A stretch of 64,000 bases of DNA from Delphinapterus leucas (Eukaryota; Chordata; Mammalia; Artiodactyla; Monodontidae). Where the stretch lies: the NCBI RefSeq assembly GCF_002288925.2, contig NW_022098050.1, forward strand, positions 1,968,725 through 2,032,724, read 5' to 3'. The notes beneath the pieces are model-generated. The model worked only from the letters and a program-made list of their open reading frames with translations. It had not been told where the DNA came from and ran no database searches. Shown here in pieces: positions 58,985 to 64,000 of this stretch. A program made the position numbers and the translations under genes. Positions within the stretch are counted from its first letter, which is position 1; each line of letters begins with the position of its first letter.

Positions 58985-61900
58985 TTTCATTTTAAAAATC
59001 CAAGCCCATTTTAATTGATTTTAGATCTTATTTTCTAATACATGCATCTTGTGCTCTTATTTTCCCTCTAAGCACTGCTTTCATTGCATCATCCCACAAT
59101 TTTTTTTTAACATCTTTATTGGAGCATAACTGCTTTACAATGGTGTATTAGTTTCTGCTTTATAACAAAGTGAATCAGTTATACATGTACATATATCCCC
59201 ATATCTCTTCCCTCTTGCATCTCCCTCCCTCCCGCCCTCCCTATACCACCCCTCTAGGGGGTCACAAAGCACCGAGCTGATCTCCCTGTGCTATGCGGTT
59301 GCTTCCCACTAGCTATCTATTTTACATTTGGTAGTGTGTATATGTCCATGCCACTCTCTCACTTTGTCCCAGCTTACTTCCCCCTTCCCATATCCTCAAG
59401 TCCATTCTCTAGTAGGTCTGCATCTTTATTCCCATCTTGCCCCTAGGTTCTTCATGACCCTTTTTTTTTTTTTAAGATTCCATATATATGTGTTAGCATA
59501 CGGTCATCCCACACATTTTGAAAAGTGATATTTTCATTATCATTTAGTTCAAAATATTTTAAAATTTTTCTTGAGACTTTTTCTTTGATCATGGATTATT
59601 CATAAGTGTGGTATTTAATTTCAAAATATTTGGGGGTATTTTCTAGCTATCTTTCTGTTGTTGATTTCTAGTTTAATTCCATATGGTCTGAGATAATACA
59701 TTGAATGATTTCTATTGTTTTAAATTTTTTAAGGTGTGTTTTGTTACTCAGAATGTGGTCTGGCTTGGTGAATGTTCCATGTTAGCTTGAGACAAATGTG
59801 TATTCTGCTGTTGTTGGATGGAGTATTCTGTAATGTCAATGAGACCAAAATGATGGTGTGATTCAAGTCATATATACCCTTACTGGTTTTTTGCTTCACT
59901 GATCTATTATTTACTGACATACGGGGTGTTGAAGTCTCCAAATATAATAGTGGATTTGTTTATTTTTTCTTTTAGTTCGATCAGTTTTTGACTCGTATTT
60001 TGATGCTCTGTTGTTAGGTGCAGATGTGTTTAGTATTGTAATGTCTTCTTGAGAGCTTGACCCCTTTATCATTAAACAGTGCACCTGTATATTACTCATA
60101 ATTTTCTACATTTGGAAGTCTGCATTACCTGAAATTAATACAATACAATTTAAAAAAATAAAAATCCAGCTTTCTTTCCAAGTGCTGAGCAGAGAAGTAG
60201 TTTCTTATGCTCTTGCCTTGCGTCTCCCAGTGTGGGGAATGAGCTGGGGCAAGGATGATCAGGACATCAGTATTCTTTATCTCTGGCACTTGGAGTTGAG
60301 CTTCTATCCAATAAGGGGAGGTGGGTGAGTGGAAGGATTACCCTGACTTCTCAGTTGGACTAACAAGCAATTTAAACTCTTCATCTTGGAATTGGAAGGG
60401 ATGAGAAATGCTGGCGGCCTGCCCCTCCCAGTGAGATATGGTAACCCTAGATTGGAAACTGAGCAGGGAGGGAGCATTCTCTTCTTATTCACACCCACCT
60501 AGGATGGAGCTTCTCTCTAGCTGAGCCAGCAAAGGTGAGTTGTGGGAGGGAGGGAGCAGGTCGTGGTTCAAATGCCATTCGCTCTGGCTGTCTTTACTGA
60601 GTCAGTATATTTTCATGAATAATGTTTCTTCATTTGCTGTATTCCTTAGGAGTATTTTCAGGTACTTTAAATGTTTTTTTTTTAATAATTTTTTACCAAT
60701 TGTGCTTGTTTCACTGGAGAATGCTCTACAGAGCTCCTCATACTGTCATCACAGAAGTGGAACTTTCTTTTGATTACTGTTAGCATGGTATATCTTTCTT
60801 CATCCTTGTACTTGTAACCTTTATGAGTCTTTATGATTAAGGTGGGTTGTTTGTAGACAACATATATGGTATTTGTTTTTTTAAATCCACTCTCACAATG
60901 TCTATTTTTAAATGTTGTATTTAGCCTATTCATATTTAATGTGATTCTTGAAAAGGCTGGGTTAATATCCACTTATTTGTAACCAGTTTCTATTTGTTGC
61001 ATTTGTTCTTTCTCTTCATTTCTCCTCTTTTTCTGCTTTTTTTGGTTTTAATTGAGCACTTATATGATCCATTTTATCTCCTCAGCATATCAATTATACT
61101 TCTTTTAAAAAACTTAGTTGTTGCTCTAGGTTTTGAAATATACATTTTTATCTAACTTAAGTCTGCCATCAGGTAACACTAACACTTCTTCATATGTAGT
61201 TTTGGTGCTTTACGTCTCCCAATTATCCCCTTCTGTCCCTTGTAACATTGATGTCATTCATTTCACTTATCCTCATGTTATAGTCACTCAGTACCTTGTT
61301 ACTATTATTAATTTAGACAGTTAGCACTTTAGATCAAATTGTAATAAGAAAAATAAAATATTTTATTTTACCTTCATTAGTCCTCCTCTGATGCTCTTCC
61401 TTTCTTCATGTAGAACCAAGTTTCTGACCTACGTGATTTTACTTCTGCCTGAAAAACTTCTTTTAGTATTTCTTACAGGGAATGTCTTGCAGGTTTTGTT
61501 TGTCAGAGAAAGACTTTATTTCTCATTCAGTTTTGAAGTGTAATTTCACTGGATAATGAATTCTAGAATGGTGTTGTTTTTCTTTCTTTCATCCCCTTAA
61601 ATATTTTACTACACTCTCTTGTTTGCATGGTTTTGGTGAGAAGTCTCCTGTAATTCCCCTCCATTTTCCTATGAGGAATTCCCCGCTTCTCCCCATCATG
61701 GCTTCTTTTGAGATTTCTCTTTGTCTTTGGTTTTCTGCAGTTTGAATATGATACACCTAGTTGTAGGCTTTTTGTTACTTTTTTGGTGTTCTCTGAGCTT
61801 CCTGGACCTGTGATTTGGTGTCTGTCATTAATTTAGGATAATTCTTGTCCATTATGACCTCAAATATTTATTCTCTTCATCCTCTCTTTTCCTTCTGTTA

Positions 61901-62370
61901 ATTCAGTTATATGTTACCCGTGTTGAAGTGTCCCATGGTTCTTGGATGTTCTGTTTGTTTCGTATTTCTTCTCTTTGCATTTTAGTTTGGGAAGGTTCTA
62001 TGGCCCTATCTTCAAGTTTAATGATTCTTTTTGGCTTTGTCAAGCCTACTTTTGAGCTTGTTAAAGACATTTTTCATTTCTGTTACAGTGTTTTTGATTT
62101 CTAGTACTTCCATTTGATTATTTCTTAGAGTTTACATCTCAGTACTTACATTATCCATTACTCATATGTTCTTGCCTTTGTCTACTCTCTTATTTAGAGA
62201 CCTTAACATATTAATCATAGTTATTTTAAATTCCTCCTCTGATAATTCCAACATATGCGTCATATCCGAATCCCATACTGATCTTTGCTTTGTGTCTTCA
62301 GACTGTGTTTCTTTCTTGCCTCCTGGATGCCTTGTAAATTTTTGGTGAAAGATATGCTGTATAAGGTACT
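58985..62370 (-). mobile_element. Old L1M LINE, antisense, ORF1 to ORF2 portion
   Basis: Reading right to left it follows old L1: ORF1 and linker region (about 61400-62370), then the start of ORF2 (to about 59500). Plus-strand landmarks are TTGTTGATTTCTAGTTTAATTCC, GTGTATTCTGCTGTTGTTGGATG, TTTTGATGCTCTGTTGTTAGGTG, TTGTAGACAACATATATGG, AGGGAATGTCTTGCAGG and GATTCTTTTTGGCTTTGTC. It is heavily mutated and its 3' end is missing. A younger L1 fragment interrupts it at 59099-59503. Confidence 0.8.
59099..59503 (-). mobile_element. Recent L1 3' fragment, antisense, nested in old L1M
   Basis: About 400 bases of the same recent L1 3' UTR as at 22832 (CATCTTTATTGGAGCATAAC, then GGGTCACAAAGCACCGAGC). 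It starts with a T run and is truncated at ATATGTGTTAGCATACGG. A perfect 10-base target duplication TCATCCCACA is at 59089-59098 and 59504-59513. Confidence 0.93.
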
Positions 62371-64000
62371 AGGAACTAAGATAAATGGCCTTCTAGTATG
62401 ATGATTTATGTTAATCTGGGTAGTCGTTGGTGTGTGTGTCGTATTAGCTGTAGCTGTAGATGCCAGTGGCCTCAAATTCGTCTAGTGTCCGTGCTTTTTT
62501 TTTTTTTTCCCTCTCTTGCCATTAGTTTTCCCTAAGTACTACTCTTCAGGAAGAGTCTATGTCTTGCAACTCTTTCAGTTGTTATGTACTGTTGTTAGAC
62601 TCGACCCTGGTGGCATGGTGGAGTGGAAAGAGAGAGGGAGAACATTGTATAATCTTATGATTAAATCTCATTCTTTTAGTGGTCCTGTTTGGGATATGTA
62701 TGATCTTTACAAGTGTTTCTCCAGTGTCATAGCTTCCCCCCACCCCCAACTCCCTTCCTTGGCTGCAGTGTTTCCAATCCATTTGAAATCCTGTCTCCTG
62801 TTGACTGTGTTTTATTTTTTCCCTTTAGTTGAGATATTTCTTTTCACAGAAAGTCGTCTTTGAGGTACTGGTCCTCAACTGAAATTATCAGTTATTGTAT
62901 AATCTTATATCCTTTGTGGGGAATGGGTAAAGCTGCCACCAAATGCTGTTTCACTCAAACCACAAAAGTGACCCAAAGACAGTAAAGAGGTTATACAATC
63001 CCATCCTTGAAATAATAGATATCCTCCACCAGGCAATGGTTATTGAAACCAGCTGCTTCTCAGATCAGTGGACACAGTTGCCAGGCCCTAGTCTAGAGTT
63101 GCTTCATGTCTTGTTGCCTTATTTGTGTGCTGGATCATTTACACTGGCACCAGACTTTTGCTTGTGTCCTGCTGTCTACCCCTCAGGCCTCTGAAAGATG
63201 ACTCATGAACCATTATCTTCAGCCATAATTCTATCTGTGTCCTCTTGGCCAACACCAGTGGTTGGATGCATCCCTCAGCCCATGCAGTCTGCCTCTCAGC
63301 ATATGTAGGCCACATCTTAAAGTTTGGTCTAACATCCAGGATCCTTTGGCAGGATTTGCTCGTAGGACTTCACTTCCATTCTTTTTTCTATGAACCATAG
63401 ATTTGCTTGCCAACCACCATCCTGCCCTGCCTTATCTCATGTTTATTTAAGACCCAGTTTTAACTAAGTTCCTGAAATTAGGGGAATGATAGTTTTCCAA
63501 CTGAATTTTCAAATGTGACATCTCTGTGAGTTGAAGTTATATTCTGTGGAGTTAATTTCCAGCAAAGTAGATAGGAATCCAAGATCAGATAGCTATAGTT
63601 TCCTCTCCCTGGACCCCGTCTTTTGCTATCTAATCCTCCAATGTTTTCCTGATACTGGAAATGACTTTATCGAGAACCTTGTCAAAGAAATAGTATTGTG
63701 TTACATTACATTAGGTTTGTCTCCTGTTCAAGTCACGGGCTACCTGATATTATCTAATGAACTCCAGGGAAGTCTTCCTCACCTTTGATCATGGCCTGTT
63801 ACAGAGGCTTAACAATGACTGGAGTTCTAATATTACACCTTTATTCTTCAGGCCAAACGGTTACCCCCTCTTTAACATGGAATACTTGTTGGAAGAGTGA
63901 TGCTTTATGTTTGGGGAAGTTTTGATAGGAAGGAAAGAAGAGAGATTGTGAGCGCTGAATGGAGAAAAAGTATTTTGGGAATAGAGGGGTCACTTGTTGG
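62371..64000. other. Unassigned sequence, possibly continuing the old L1 5' region at first
   Basis: Up to about 62880 the sequence may be further L1M 5' sequence (not provable by eye). A 12-T run lies at about 62497-62508. Beyond 62900 no gene or repeat was recognised. Confidence 0.4.

Larger units (their letters stand above)
38706..64000 (+). other. IL1RAPL1: Intron 2 of IL1RAPL1 (5' part)
   Basis: From the donor at 38706 to the window end there is no further exon that I can recognise. In mammals the introns of this gene are very large, so 25 kb without the next exon is expected. Confidence 0.8.

Noticed and set aside
1..64000. CRISPR array, phage, operon, toxin system or other bacterial system
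   Set aside because: No spaced direct repeats, no prokaryotic gene organisation; repeat families and splicing are mammalian.

Overview
This is a eukaryotic, AT-rich, intron-type window from a mammal, and the repeats point to a cetacean (whale or dolphin). Four compact tRNA-derived SINEs (28155-28362, 33470-33668, 34519-34731, 57916-58134) have the whale-type CHR structure, two older CHR copies sit at 5936-6277 and 31286-31646, and there are recent L1 3' ends (22.8-25.2 kb and 59.1-59.5 kb). The species call rests on recognising these families by eye, not on a search.

Only one piece of real host coding sequence is visible. It is a short exon at 38600-38705 (+) that starts a protein [15 protein letters not shown]... 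with a secretory signal. I recognise it as the first coding exon (exon 2) of IL1RAPL1, the X-linked interleukin-1 receptor accessory protein-like synaptic adhesion receptor. The rest of the window is then intron 1 to its left and intron 2 to its right. Nothing resembles an operon, phage, CRISPR array or other bacterial system, and the open reading frames elsewhere are chance frames or decayed transposon frames.

Layout: 1-4740 is an old sense L1 containing a Tigger-type DNA transposon and an L1/HAL1-like insert. 4757-4993 is an LTR remnant. 5801-8868 is an antisense L1 bracketed by an unusually long direct repeat whose left copy holds a CHR SINE. 10.4-12.5 kb holds a second Tigger, a MIR and a hAT remnant. 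18.4-21.4 kb is an old L2 split by an LTR, an L1 and another LTR. 22.3-25.6 kb holds an LTR, a recent L1 and a MER5-type element. 28.1-30.0 kb holds an L1 3' end, a SINE and an LTR. 31.3-36.6 kb holds a SINE, a second L2 split by two SINEs in opposite orientation and an LTR, then a MIR and an L1 3' end. 36.6-42.0 kb, around the exon, has no repeat I recognise. 42.5-51.2 kb holds L2 pieces, three LTRs and a hAT element with its target duplication. 54.9-56.2 kb is antisense L2, 57.9 kb a SINE, and 59.0-62.4 kb an old antisense L1 carrying a recent L1 3' fragment.

The main patterns are the strand bias of the LTRs (eight antisense to the gene, one sense), the nested insertions that give a relative age order, the long direct repeat around one L1, and the repeat-poor stretch around the exon. 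I found no evidence of a novel biological system here.
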